Below are positions 55,267-64,000 of a DNA stretch of 64,000 bases, piece by piece; positions within the stretch are counted from its first letter, which is position 1, and each line of letters opens with the position of its first letter. Below the pieces are notes generated by a model that was not told where the DNA came from, did not search any database, and saw only the letters and a program-made list of their open reading frames with translations. The position numbers and the translations under genes were made by a program. Source of the DNA: DATFDN01 sp963767645 (GTDB lineage: Bacteria; Pseudomonadota; Alphaproteobacteria; Acetobacterales; Acetobacteraceae); NCBI GenBank assembly GCA_963767645.1, contig CAVYEW010000003.1, forward strand, positions 1 through 64,000, given 5' to 3'.

Positions 55267-56394
55267 ATGCCCGGCTCGCTCGACGGACTTCGCGTGCTCG
55301 ATCTCACCAGCAATCTCTCGGGCCCCTATTGCTGCATGATGCTCGCCGACCACGGCGCCGACGTCGTGAAGATCGAGCCGCCGCAGGGCGATGCGGCACG
55401 CAACATGCCGCCCTTCGTGGGCGGCGAGAGCGCGCCGTTCATGATCTGGAACCGCAACAAGCGGTCCGTGGTCATGGATCTGAAGGCCGAGCGCGACGCC
55501 TTTCTGGCAATGGCCGACAACACCGACATCGTCGTGGAGAACTACCGCCCCGGCGTGCTTGACAGGCTGGGCATCGGCTGGGAGGTCCTGCACGCGCGCA
55601 ATCCGCGGCTGATCCTGGGCTCCATCTCCGGCTTCGGCCAGACCGGCCCCTATGCGCCGCGCGGCGGCTTCGACCTCATCAGCCAAGCGATGTCGGGGCT
55701 GATGAGTATCAACGGACCGGAAGACGGGCCGCCCTTCCGGCTGCCGATCGCCATATCGGATGTGGCGGCGGGGATGTTCCTCGCTTTCGGCGTGCTGGCG
55801 GCCATCGAGGCGCGCCACCGCACCGGGCAGGGCCAGCGTGTCGAGACCTCGCTGCTGGAGGCGGCGACCTCGTTCTGCGTCTATGAGGCGGCACATTATT
55901 TCGCCGGCGGCACGCGCCCGCCGCGCATCGGCCAGCAGCACCGGGGCAGTTCGCCTTATCAGGTGTTTGCGACGTCCGATCGCTGGATCACCATCGGCGC
56001 CAGCCACCAGCGCTTCTTCGAGGCGCTATGCAGCATTCTCGGCCTGTCCGAGCTGCCCGGCGACGCCCGCTTCAGGACGGTAGCAGACCGCGTGCGCCAC
56101 AATCGCGAGCTGGTCGCGTTGCTGCAGGAGCGGCTGCGGCAGAGATCCGCCGAGCATTGGCTGGCGGCGCTGGAGGCGGCCGCCATCCCAGCCGGACCGG
56201 TCCTACATTTTGACGAGCTGTTCACCGATCCCCACTTCATCGCACGCGGCATGGTGGCGGAAACCGAGCACCCCGCCGCCGGCGTGTTCCGCACGCTCGG
56301 CGTGCCGGTGAAGCTGTCGGAGACACCGGGAAGCGTGCGCCGCCCCGCGCCGCTTTTGGGCGAGCACACGACCGAGGTGACGGAAGGCCGATAA
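55267..56394 (+). CDS. CaiB/BaiF CoA-transferase family protein
   Basis: 375 residues. Class III CoA-transferase: LDGLRVLDLTSNLSGPYCCMMLADHGADVVKIEPPQGD at the N-terminus, NRNKRSVVMDLK, the ENYRPGVLDRLGIGW motif, and GQTGPYAPRGGFDLISQAMSGLM in the core. The catalytic Asp is expected in the D-x-DLK or the downstream DL segment. It transfers CoA between carboxylic acids. GGAGGAACG precedes the ATG. Divergent from the enoyl-CoA hydratase and radical SAM pair. Confidence 0.93.
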   Translation: MPGSLDGLRVLDLTSNLSGPYCCMMLADHGADVVKIEPPQGDAARNMPPFVGGESAPFMIWNRNKRSVVMDLKAERDAFLAMADNTDIVVENYRPGVLDRLGIGWEVLHARNPRLILGSISGFGQTGPYAPRGGFDLISQAMSGLMSINGPEDGPPFRLPIAISDVAAGMFLAFGVLAAIEARHRTGQGQRVETSLLEAATSFCVYEAAHYFAGGTRPPRIGQQHRGSSPYQVFATSDRWITIGASHQRFFEALCSILGLSELPGDARFRTVADRVRHNRELVALLQERLRQRSAEHWLAALEAAAIPAGPVLHFDELFTDPHFIARGMVAETEHPAAGVFRTLGVPVKLSETPGSVRRPAPLLGEHTTEVTEGR

Positions 56395-56428
56395 TAGTCG
56401 CTGTCGCCGACCCAATCGACACTTTCCG

Positions 56429-56513
56429 CGTCATGCTCGCGCTTGTCGCGAGCATCCACGCCTTCACTTGCCGCACGAAGGCGTGGATGGCCGGAACAAG
56501 TCCGGCCTTGACG
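56429..56513. repeat. Partial MITE-like repeat, copy C
   Basis: About 85 bp sharing the core of copies A and B: GTCATGCTCGCGCTTGTCGCG, AGCATCCACGCCTTC and AAGGCGTGGATG. Its last hairpin is different (GGCCGGAACAAGTCCGGCC) and the outer terminal repeats are missing. Lies between the CoA-transferase gene and the small secreted gene. Confidence 0.65.
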
Positions 56514-56562
56514 CAAAAGAGGGCGAGGGTTGCCGGCGGCGTTGGCCAGGGTGCCGGCTCGA

Positions 56563-57006
56563 TCAGCGTGCCGTTGTGGTGCCGTTCCCGTTCGGCGCGT
56601 TGATCGCGTTGCCGGCATGGGCGGAATCGTTCATTGTACTGGTGCCCATTGCGCTTCCGCCTCCGCCCTGCGCCGTCTGGTTGCCGCCGGTCTGGCCGGG
56701 CGTCTCGGTGATAGCCGTGACCGAATCAGGATTGATGACCATCATCACCGGATTTCCGGCCTTGTCCTTGGCGCGCACCAGGAAGGACTCCGGCATGACG
56801 TGAACGTCGCTGAAGCCGGCCTGCGACAAGTCTTGGGTGATCTTCTGGCGCAAAGCGGAGCCGTTCTGGCCACTCGACTGGTCGTTCCCAGAACCGGACT
56901 GCATGCCGGACTGGTTCATCTGCGGCCCCGCCGGTGTGTTGGTGGCGGCAAACGCCGGGGCCGCAGCCAGTGCCAGGGCGGCGGAGGTCAGCAAGAGCCT
57001 GCGCAT
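56563..57006 (-). CDS. Secreted low-complexity hypothetical protein
   Basis: 147 residues. MRRLLLTSAALALAAAPAFA is a signal peptide. A Gln/Ser/Asn/Gly-rich linker follows, then a compact domain (about residues 50-95: ALRQKITQDLSQAGFSDVHV, LVRAKDKAGNPVMMVINPDSV), then a Gly/Asn/Thr-rich tail. The compact part resembles PepSY-like or related periplasmic domains in alphaproteobacterial exported proteins, but I would not assign a function. Separated from rpmB by 95 bp on the same strand. Confidence 0.65.
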   Translation of the reverse strand: MRRLLLTSAALALAAAPAFAATNTPAGPQMNQSGMQSGSGNDQSSGQNGSALRQKITQDLSQAGFSDVHVMPESFLVRAKDKAGNPVMMVINPDSVTAITETPGQTGGNQTAQGGGGSAMGTSTMNDSAHAGNAINAPNGNGTTTAR

Positions 57007-57101
57007 CGCGAACTCCTATTTCGTGAGACTAGACAACGGAGTAAGCGGAAGCTGCGGTCTCGGTTGCGGCCGCGACGGCGGGATGGAGCCGTAAATTTTG
57101 T

Positions 57102-57401
57102 TCAGGCGGCCGCGTCGCGCTTGGCTTGGGCCCGCTGCAGGCGGCGCTTGATCACCCGCACTTCCGGCGTCAAGCGTCGGTCGGGGGTGTTGAGCAGGAA
57201 GGCGTCGATTCCCCCCTTCGCCTCCACGGTGCGGATCGCCCGCGTGGAGAGGCGCAGGTGGACGGACGCGCCCAGTATGTCCGACAGCAGCGACGTCTCC
57301 TGCAGATTGGGCAGGAAGCGGCGGCGAGTCTTGTTATTGGCGTGGCTGACGTTGTTGCCCGTCAGCACGCCCTTGCCGGTGATCTGGCAGCGGCGCGACA
57401 T
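57102..57401 (-). CDS. rpmB: 50S ribosomal protein L28
   Basis: 99 residues, the usual alphaproteobacterial length. Diagnostic sequence: MSRRCQITGKGVLTGNNVSH, ANNKTRRRFLPNLQ, HLRLSTRAIRTVEAKGGID and the basic C-terminus RLQRAQAKRD. Belongs to the large ribosomal subunit. Confidence 0.97.
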   Translation of the reverse strand: MSRRCQITGKGVLTGNNVSHANNKTRRRFLPNLQETSLLSDILGASVHLRLSTRAIRTVEAKGGIDAFLLNTPDRRLTPEVRVIKRRLQRAQAKRDAAA

Positions 57402-57494
57402 CGCGAAATTTCCCTTTGGCGCAGGCCCGGAGCAGGCCGGGAGTTCAGGAAAGCGCGCTCTATCGCCGAACGCCGTCTCCGGGTCAAGGCAAGC

Positions 57495-57758
57495 TCACGC
57501 CGCGGCGCCACCGCCTCCGCCGGGCTCCTGCTGGCGCAGCTCGCCACTCCGCACCGAGGCAATGGCATTGTTGAGGATGCCTACGATCGCCTCGTCGGCC
57601 ATGCCGCGCGACAGCAGCGCCAAGGCGCCGCCCAACAGGGCCGAAGCTATGGCCAGCTCGCCGACGTTCTGGCCGGCCATGTATTCGATCGCCTTGTCCA
57701 CCACCGCTCCGGCCAGGGACAGATCAGCGGGTGGCGGCCCGGGGTCGTTCGCCATCAT
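57495..57758 (-). CDS. Small hypothetical protein
   Basis: 87 residues. A ribosome-binding AGAGGAGAGG precedes the ATG at 57758, favouring it over an ATG 21 bases upstream. The middle is an Ala/Leu/Gly-rich hydrophobic helix (IASALLGGALALLSRGMADEA); the C-terminus is Gly/Ala-rich. Not recognised. It lies 20 bp after the ABC exporter stop, so it may be cotranscribed. Confidence 0.5.
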   Translation of the reverse strand: MMANDPGPPPADLSLAGAVVDKAIEYMAGQNVGELAIASALLGGALALLSRGMADEAIVGILNNAIASVRSGELRQQEPGGGGGAAA

Positions 57759-57778
57759 GGCCTCTCCTCTGCTCGACA

Positions 57779-59584
57779 TCAGATTTTGGCGTCGACGTCA
57801 AATGGTTCAACCGCGAGCAGGCGCTCGGCTTCCTCAAGCTCGGCCACTTCCTGCTCCACCGCCTGCAGCGCCCACATGCGCGCATAGAGGCCGCCTCGCG
57901 CGCGCAACTCGGCATGGGTGCCCCGCTCCGCCACCTGGCCGTCCTGCAATACCAGGATCTCGTCGGCATCGACCACGGTGGACAGCCGATGGGCAATCAC
58001 CAGCGTGGTGCGGTCCCGCGAGAGGCCGCGCAGCGCCGCCTGGATCTCCTGCTCGGTGCGGGTGTCGAGCGCGCTGGTCGCCTCATCCAGGATCAGGATG
58101 CGAGGGTCCTTCAAGATGGTGCGCGCGATCGCGACCCGCTGCTTCTCCCCACCCGAGAGTTTAAGCCCCCGCTCGCCCACGCGCGTGTCGTAGCCCTCGG
58201 GAAGACCGGTGATGAAGTCGTGGATCTGCGCGTGCCGTGCCGCGCGCTCGATCTCGTCCTGACCGGCGCCGGGCCGGCCATAGGCGATGTTGTAGCGGAT
58301 CGTGTCGTTGAACAGCACCGTGTCCTGCGGCACCACGCCGATGGCGGCACGCAGGCTTGCCTGCGTCACCTCGCGTATGTCCTGCCCGTCGATCAGGATG
58401 CGCCCGCCGGTCACGTCGTAGAAGCGGAACAGCAGGCGGCTGATCGTGGACTTGCCGGCCCCGGTCGGGCCGACGATGGCGAGCTTGGAACCGGCCGGCA
58501 CCACGAAATCCACACCGCCCAGGATTTCGCGGTTGGCGCGGTAGCCGAAGCGCACGCGATCAAAGCGCACCTCCCTGCCCCTCACCGCCAGCGGTCCCGC
58601 ATCCGGCCGGTCGGCCACCTCCGGTTGCACGGTCAGGAGCCGGAACATCTGCTCCATGTCCACCAGCCCCTGCTTCACCTCGCGATAGACGAAGCCGAGG
58701 AAGTTCAGCGGCTGATAGAGCTGCATCATGTAGGTGTTGACCAGCACGAACTTGCCGACCGTCATGGTCCCACGCGCCACGCCGTTGGCGGCAAGCAGCA
58801 TGATCGCGGCGAGCCCGACGGCGATGATCGCCGCCTGGCCCAGGTTGAGCATGTTGAGCGAAACCTGGCTGCTCACCGCGGCGCGCTCGTAGCGGGCGAG
58901 CGCGGCATCGAAGCGGGTCGCCTCCAATGCCTCGTTGCCGAAATACTTCACCGTCTCGTAGTTCAGCAGGCTGTCAACCGTGCGCGTGCGCGCCTCGTTG
59001 TCGGTGTCGTTCATGGTGCGCCGGATGCGCACGCGGACATTGGTGAAGGCGAGGGTGAAGCCGAGATAGATGCCGACGGCGGTGAACGTGAGCAGGGCGA
59101 AGCGCCAGTCGAAGATCGCCCAAAGCACGCCGGTGACGGTCAGCATTTCCACCAGCGTGGGCACGATGTTGAAGATGGCGAGGCGCAGCACCGACTGGAT
59201 GCCCTGTGTGCCGCGGTCGATGATCCGCGACAGCCCGCCCGTCTGCCGGTCCAGATGGAAGCGCAGGGACAGGCCGTGCAGATGCACGAAGGTCTGCAGC
59301 GCCACTTGCCGTGCCGCGCGCTGCTGCACCGAGGCGAACACCGCGTCGCGCAGTTCGCCGAAGCCCTGGGAGCAGACGCGGAGCACGCCATAGGCAATGA
59401 TGAGCGCAGTCGGCACGACCAGCATCGCCGCCTGTCCCGCCTTCGGGCTCAAGACGTCGACCGCCCGGCCGTAGACGACGGGCACATAGACGGTCGCACC
59501 CTTGGCAAGCAGCAGCAGCACCATCGCCGTCACGACCCTCAGGCGTGCCCGCCAGTCGTGCTTGGGCCAGAGATAGGGGAGCAT
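57779..59584 (-). CDS. Atm1-type ABC exporter (permease fused to ATPase)
   Basis: 601 residues. The TMD covers about residues 1-310 with six helices; LHGLSLRFHLDRQTGGLSRIIDRG and ETVKYFGNEALEATRF are typical of the Atm1/ABCB7 group. The NBD has Walker A GPTGAGKSTISRLLFRF, the Q-loop, signature LSGGEKQRVAIARTI and Walker B ILILDEATSALD followed by the H-loop (VIAHRLSTV). Likely exports glutathione-type conjugates linked to iron-sulfur or metal homeostasis. Start ambiguous: the ATG at 59584 is used, but family similarity (SLRTIGS) continues a few codons upstream, where no start codon is in frame before a large hairpin. Confidence 0.9.
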   Translation of the reverse strand: MLPYLWPKHDWRARLRVVTAMVLLLLAKGATVYVPVVYGRAVDVLSPKAGQAAMLVVPTALIIAYGVLRVCSQGFGELRDAVFASVQQRAARQVALQTFVHLHGLSLRFHLDRQTGGLSRIIDRGTQGIQSVLRLAIFNIVPTLVEMLTVTGVLWAIFDWRFALLTFTAVGIYLGFTLAFTNVRVRIRRTMNDTDNEARTRTVDSLLNYETVKYFGNEALEATRFDAALARYERAAVSSQVSLNMLNLGQAAIIAVGLAAIMLLAANGVARGTMTVGKFVLVNTYMMQLYQPLNFLGFVYREVKQGLVDMEQMFRLLTVQPEVADRPDAGPLAVRGREVRFDRVRFGYRANREILGGVDFVVPAGSKLAIVGPTGAGKSTISRLLFRFYDVTGGRILIDGQDIREVTQASLRAAIGVVPQDTVLFNDTIRYNIAYGRPGAGQDEIERAARHAQIHDFITGLPEGYDTRVGERGLKLSGGEKQRVAIARTILKDPRILILDEATSALDTRTEQEIQAALRGLSRDRTTLVIAHRLSTVVDADEILVLQDGQVAERGTHAELRARGGLYARMWALQAVEQEVAELEEAERLLAVEPFDVDAKI

Positions 59585-59646
59585 CGAGCCGATGGTGCGG
59601 AGGGAGGAGCGACGTTTCGAATCCCTGTGGGAAACCCGTCCCCCAA

Positions 59647-59702
59647 CCCCCTCCCGCAAGGGGAGGGGGCTCTTCTCCTCCCCCTCCCCTTGCGGGAGGG
59701 GG
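59647..59702. repeat. Perfect 23-bp GC-rich inverted repeat
   Basis: The arm CCCCCTCCCGCAAGGGGAGG-plus-GGG at 59647-59669 is perfectly complementary to 59680-59702, with a ten-base loop. It lies between the starts of the divergent ABC exporter and Nudix genes. It may be a REP/BIME-type palindrome; no U-tract makes it an intrinsic terminator. Confidence 0.75.
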
Positions 59703-59771
59703 CCAGGGGGAGGGCTCGCTGGCATCATCTCAGCAAATGTGGCACCTCGAACCCGGATTGAAAGGCGAGTT

Positions 59772-60611
59772 GTGCGTCCGGAACCCGACCTTAGCGGACT
59801 GCTCCGCCATATCTCCGCCTGCCGCAACGCTCGGCTGCCGGGAGCGCGCGTCCGTCTCTTTCTCGGCACCGCCGCGGTAGGTTGGGTTGGGCCGGCTGTC
59901 CTCGCTGCCATGCACGGCGTCACGGGTGTCGCACCAGCGCCGGACGGCGGCCTGGCTCTGGCCGACGGGGCGAGCCTGGAGCCTGTCGCACGCCGCCTGG
60001 TCGAGCGCGGGCTCGCGCGCTGGCGCGGCGAGGCGTTCGACGTGCGCGCCCGCGCCGACGGGCCGGTGCTGGGCCATGTCGATCGCGGCGCCCTGCCCGC
60101 GCTCGGCATCGAGGCGGCCGGGGTGCATGTCAACGGGATCGTGGAAAGCGCCGACGGCCCACAGCTCTGGATCGCGCGTCGCGCGGCCAACAAGGCACTC
60201 GATCCCGGCAAGCTCGACCACATCGTGGCGGGCGGCGTTCCCGCCGGCCTGACCCCGGCCGAAACCTTGATCAAGGAGGCGGAAGAGGAGGCCGCGGTCC
60301 CGGCCAAAGTCGCCCGAACGGCGATCGCCGTGGGCACCATCGCCTATGCGATGGAGCGGCCCGAGGGGCTCCGACGCGACCGCCTGCACTGCTACGATCT
60401 GCACCTGCCGCCCGAATTCCGCCCGCACGCTGCCGACGGCGAGGTCGAAAGCTTCGAACTGTGGCCGTTGGAACGCGTGCTGAGCACGGTGCGCGACACC
60501 GACAGCTTCAAGTTCAACGTGAACTTGGTCCTGATCGACCTGTTCCTGCGCCGCGGCATGCTCGCCCCGCGGACCGAGACCGCCTTGCGGGAAGCGCTCG
60601 AGGCGGCCTAG
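59772..60611 (+). CDS. Nudix hydrolase, DUF4743 domain
   Basis: 279 residues from a GTG at 59772 with AAAGG upstream. The N-terminal DUF4743 region (about residues 1-115) is followed by a Nudix domain. The Nudix box is recognisable: GGVPAGLTPAETLIKEAEEEAAVPAKV, with the usual Arg of RE-x2-EE replaced by Lys. Fungal/bacterial proteins of this layout are linked to thiamine pyrophosphate kinase-like functions, but the substrate is unproven. Its 3' end overlaps the convergent DUF4167 gene by four bases. Confidence 0.8.
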   Translation: MRPEPDLSGLLRHISACRNARLPGARVRLFLGTAAVGWVGPAVLAAMHGVTGVAPAPDGGLALADGASLEPVARRLVERGLARWRGEAFDVRARADGPVLGHVDRGALPALGIEAAGVHVNGIVESADGPQLWIARRAANKALDPGKLDHIVAGGVPAGLTPAETLIKEAEEEAAVPAKVARTAIAVGTIAYAMERPEGLRRDRLHCYDLHLPPEFRPHAADGEVESFELWPLERVLSTVRDTDSFKFNVNLVLIDLFLRRGMLAPRTETALREALEAA

Positions 60612-61072
60612 CCCTCGGGCGGCGCCGCGGCGATCGGGATGTCGCGCATCCCCGGCTGCTCGCCGGTGCCGGGTGGCTGTTCCGCCTCGGCCTCCTCGCC
60701 TTCAGGAGCCGGCGCGACCACCTCTTCGCCATTGTACTGCCGGCGCGGCGGTGGCAGCTGCTGGCCATTCTGCTGATTCTGCTGCGCCGCCTGGTTCATC
60801 GCGTTGATGATGCGGAAATAGTGCTCGGCGTGCTGGAAGTAGCTTTCCGCCATCACCCGATCGCCCCCGCCGGTAGCGTCGCGGCCGAGCTGCAGGTATT
60901 TCTCGAACAATTGCTGCGCGGTGCCGCGCACGCGCATGTCGGGACCGTTGCTGTCGAACACATGGTTCCGGTTGAGAGGGATGCCGCCGCCGCTGTGCCG
61001 CATCGGGTTCCCGCCGCCACCGCCACCGCCCCCCGGACGATGACCACGGCCGCGTATGCGTTTCATATTCAT
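60608..61072 (-). CDS. DUF4167 domain-containing protein
   Basis: 154 residues. A basic, Gly-rich N-terminus (MKRIRGRGHRPGGGGGG) is followed by the conserved DUF4167 core (NHVFDSNGPDMRVRGTAQQL, FEKYLQLGRDATGGGDRVMA, ESYFQHAEHYFRI). An acidic Pro-rich tail follows. This domain is found next to prmC in alphaproteobacteria, and the same neighbour order is present here. Molecular role unknown; RNA binding is suggested only by its charge. An ATG at 61066 is an alternative start. Confidence 0.88.
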   Translation of the reverse strand: MNMKRIRGRGHRPGGGGGGGGNPMRHSGGGIPLNRNHVFDSNGPDMRVRGTAQQLFEKYLQLGRDATGGGDRVMAESYFQHAEHYFRIINAMNQAAQQNQQNGQQLPPPRRQYNGEEVVAPAPEGEEAEAEQPPGTGEQPGMRDIPIAAAPPEG

Positions 61073-61325
61073 TCTATATCGTCGTGCCTTTCCGCTGGCC
61101 GCCCAGGACATTGCCGGCCGCATGCGAACAAGCCGCGCGCTCCGGCCGTATCGCGGCCAAGTCTCGTTCAATCGACGTTGGCTCTGGCGGGCACCCAGCC
61201 TGTCGATCAGCGCCCATCTTGCGGACGGGGATCGATCGACCAGGACACCAGGGCAGCCGCCGAACGGCCGCTACCCATGCCATGAGCCAAGCTAGACTCC
61301 CTGGCCGGCGATGCCAAACGGTTTT

Positions 61326-62176
61326 TTACCGACCTGCCCCGCCGCTGCCCCGAGGACGACAGGTGAGCGCCCGAGGAATTCCCGCCAAGTCATCCTTGAA
61401 AGATGTGGTAAGCCCACTGCGCATTGCCAATGCCGCCACGGCATTGGCCTGCCCACAGCCAACTTCCAGCACAGCTGCACCGCCAGGCGCGAGCAGCCGT
61501 GACAGGTCGGCGACGATCCGGACATAGGCGCGCAGTCCGTCTGTCCCTCCGTCAAGCGCGCCTCTCGGTTCATGATTTGCAACCTCGGGCATCAGGCCAG
61601 ATAGTTCGCCGGTGGGAATGTAGGGCGGGTTGCACAGCACGAGATCGAAGCGTCCCCTCACCGCTGCCGCCCACTCGCCGGCCAGGAAGGCTGTCCGGGC
61701 GCCGAGGCCCAGGCGGAGCGCGTTGCGACGGGCCAGGGCCGCAGCCGCCAGACTCCGGTCCACGCCAAGGCCGAAGGCGGCGGGAAACTCCCGGAGAGCC
61801 GCGAGCAGCAGGCATCCGGTGCCGGTGCCGAGGTCGAGCACACGCCCGACCGCTTCGCGGTCCGGAAACGCCGTTATGGCGGCTTCGATCAGGGTCTCGG
61901 AGTCGGGGCGCGGGATCAGGGTCGCGGGCGAGACTTCAAAGGTCAGGCTCCAGAACTCACGCCTGCCCAGGACGTAGGCGAGCGGTTCGCGCGACGCGCG
62001 ACGGCCGATCAGGGAGAGATACGGTTCAGGAGCGACCACGGCCGCTGCGGCGGCCAGCAGCGATGCCGGATCGAGACCGAGCGCATGGCCGAGCAGCAGC
62101 CGCGCCTCGCGCCGGGCACCCTCGATACCGGCTGCGCGGAGGCGCTCGGCGCCGAGCCGCAGCGCCTCGCCTACCG

Positions 62177-62180
<4 letters not shown>
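61326..62180 (-). CDS. prmC: Peptide chain release factor N5-glutamine methyltransferase PrmC
   Basis: 284 residues. The N-terminal helical bundle is followed by a Rossmann SAM-binding domain (RVLDLGTGTGCLLLAAL) and the catalytic NPPY motif (LVLCNPPYIPTGE). It methylates the glutamine of the GGQ motif in release factors. Its ATG overlaps the prfA stop (62177-62180, ATGA) so its substrate RF1 is translated just upstream. A gap of 253 bp separates it from DUF4167. Confidence 0.96.
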
Positions 62181-63228
<1,048 letters not shown>

Positions 63229-63232
<4 letters not shown>

Positions 63233-64000
63233 CGCAGGCGTGCCGGCACCTCGGCGATCGGCACGGCGTGCTGAGCGCCGGTCGCGAGATCCTTTACCTG
63301 CGCCACGCCGGCGGCGAGGTCGTCCTCGCCGATCAGGACCGCCGCGCGGGCGCCGATGCGGTTGGCGCGCTCCATGCGCCGGCGCAGATTGCCCCGATAC
63401 GCCATCTCGGCGCGAATCCCGGCGCGGCGGAGGGCCTGGAGGATATCGAGCGCCGCCGCTTCCGCCGCCTCGCCCACCGGGATGACGGCGACGGGCGCGG
63501 CTGGCTCGGGAGGCGCGGCGAGCAGCATGGAGAGCCGCTCGATCCCGGCGGCCCAGCCCACCGCGGGCGTCGGCGGGCCACCCATCTCGGCCACCAGCCC
63601 GTCATAGCGCCCTCCCGCCATCACCGTGCCCTGCGCGCCGAGGCGCGTGGTGACGAACTCGAAGGCGGTGTGGCCGTAATAGTCGAGCCCGCGCACGATG
63701 CGCGGGTTCTCCCGATACGGAACGCCGAGCCGGTCGAGGTGACGCTTCAGGTCCGCATAGAAGCCTGCCGCCTCTCCGGTCAGGAACGCGCCGATCGTGG
63801 GCGCCTCGGCCACCAGCGGACGGTCGCGCTCGTCCTTGCTGTCGAGAATGCGCATCGGGTTGCGCTCCAGCCGGGCCAGGCTGTCGGCCGAGAGCCGGTC
63901 CTTGTGGGCGGTGAAATGCGTCACCAGCGCCTCCCGCCAAGCGGCGCGGCTTGCCTTGTCGCCAAGCGTGTTCAGCTCCAGCACGGTGTCGGCGGCGACG
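63229..64000 (-). CDS. hisS: Histidyl-tRNA synthetase, C-terminal part (5' end outside window)
   Basis: The C-terminal ~257 residues of a class II aminoacyl-tRNA synthetase. The HisRS-specific motif RGLDYYGHTAFEFV, motif 3 region GGRYDGLVAEMGG with PAVGWAAGIERLSML, and the anticodon-binding domain ending IGEDDLAAGVAQVKDLATG are visible. The first ~170 residues including motifs 1 and 2 lie beyond position 64000. Start of the hisS-prfA-prmC operon. Confidence 0.95.

Noticed and set aside
57731..59761. 676-codon open frame opposite the ABC exporter
   Set aside because: Antisense shadow of a well-supported ABC transporter; composition is typical of complementary-strand reading with many His, Arg and Asp.

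Overview
The window is GC-rich, gene-dense bacterial DNA that reads as an alphaproteobacterium, most likely Rhodospirillales/Acetobacteraceae. The support is the hisS-prfA-prmC-DUF4167 order at the right edge, an alphaproteobacterial LexA box (GTTC-N7-GTTC) in front of uvrA opposite ssb, and the protein families present. The assignment is by gene content only. No rRNA, tRNA or CRISPR array was seen.

Layout. 0.2-2.1 kb: an IS110-family transposase abutting a decayed vapBC module with tandem palindromic operators. 2.2-9.6 kb: molbindin plus a small molybdopterin-type periplasmic protein, a secreted protein, a ThDP enzyme, a peptidoglycan-binding lipoprotein, an LLM flavin oxidoreductase, nth, an alpha/beta hydrolase and a TetR regulator. 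9.7-14 kb: a complete tripartite efflux operon (HlyD/EmrA, DHA2 pump, NodT channel) divergent from the TetR gene across a 19-bp palindrome. 14.2-16.3 kb: acyl-CoA dehydrogenase and a ferritin-like secreted protein. 16.6-25.6 kb: a compact type II secretion locus (gspD, gspG, prepilin peptidase, gspE, gspF, gspH) that also holds a secreted beta-propeller and a lytic transglycosylase. 25.7-30.1 kb: membrane/stress genes (UPF0114, AI-2E transporter, TerB-like, PGPGW-like, Bax inhibitor-1, TerC) and a PAP2 phosphatase remnant. 30.2-37 kb: two tandem tannase/feruloyl-esterase paralogues, an amino-acid-type binding protein and a phospholipase C-like phosphoesterase. 37-40.5 kb: uvrA and ssb, divergent.

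40.8-44.3 kb holds the most notable finding: a four-gene run containing a UGSC-type selenoprotein. Its frame crosses an in-frame TGA (42546-42548), keeps a GD-U-GSC-SSC motif, and is followed by a 7-bp stem with a 5-nt loop placed like a bacterial SECIS element. It lies behind an uncharacterised 351-aa protein with a terminal CxxC and ahead of an MFS transporter. 44.3-48.2 kb: cupin, ligase-associated exonuclease, a second vapBC pair, a branched-chain-amino-acid-type binding protein and a duplicated fragment of its C-terminus. 48.2-56.5 kb: SDR, CobW GTPase, ThDP enzyme, ICL/PEP-mutase, radical SAM, enoyl-CoA hydratase and CoA-transferase, interspersed with a palindromic MITE-like repeat. 56.5-64 kb: rpmB, an Atm1-type ABC exporter, a Nudix (DUF4743) protein, DUF4167, prmC, prfA and the 3' part of hisS.

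At least eleven otherwise well-formed genes carry a single-base frame break (nine consistent with one extra base, two with one missing base). One lies in ssb just before its essential acidic tail, which argues that many are sequence errors rather than decay. Spans of such genes are given for the reconstructed gene.
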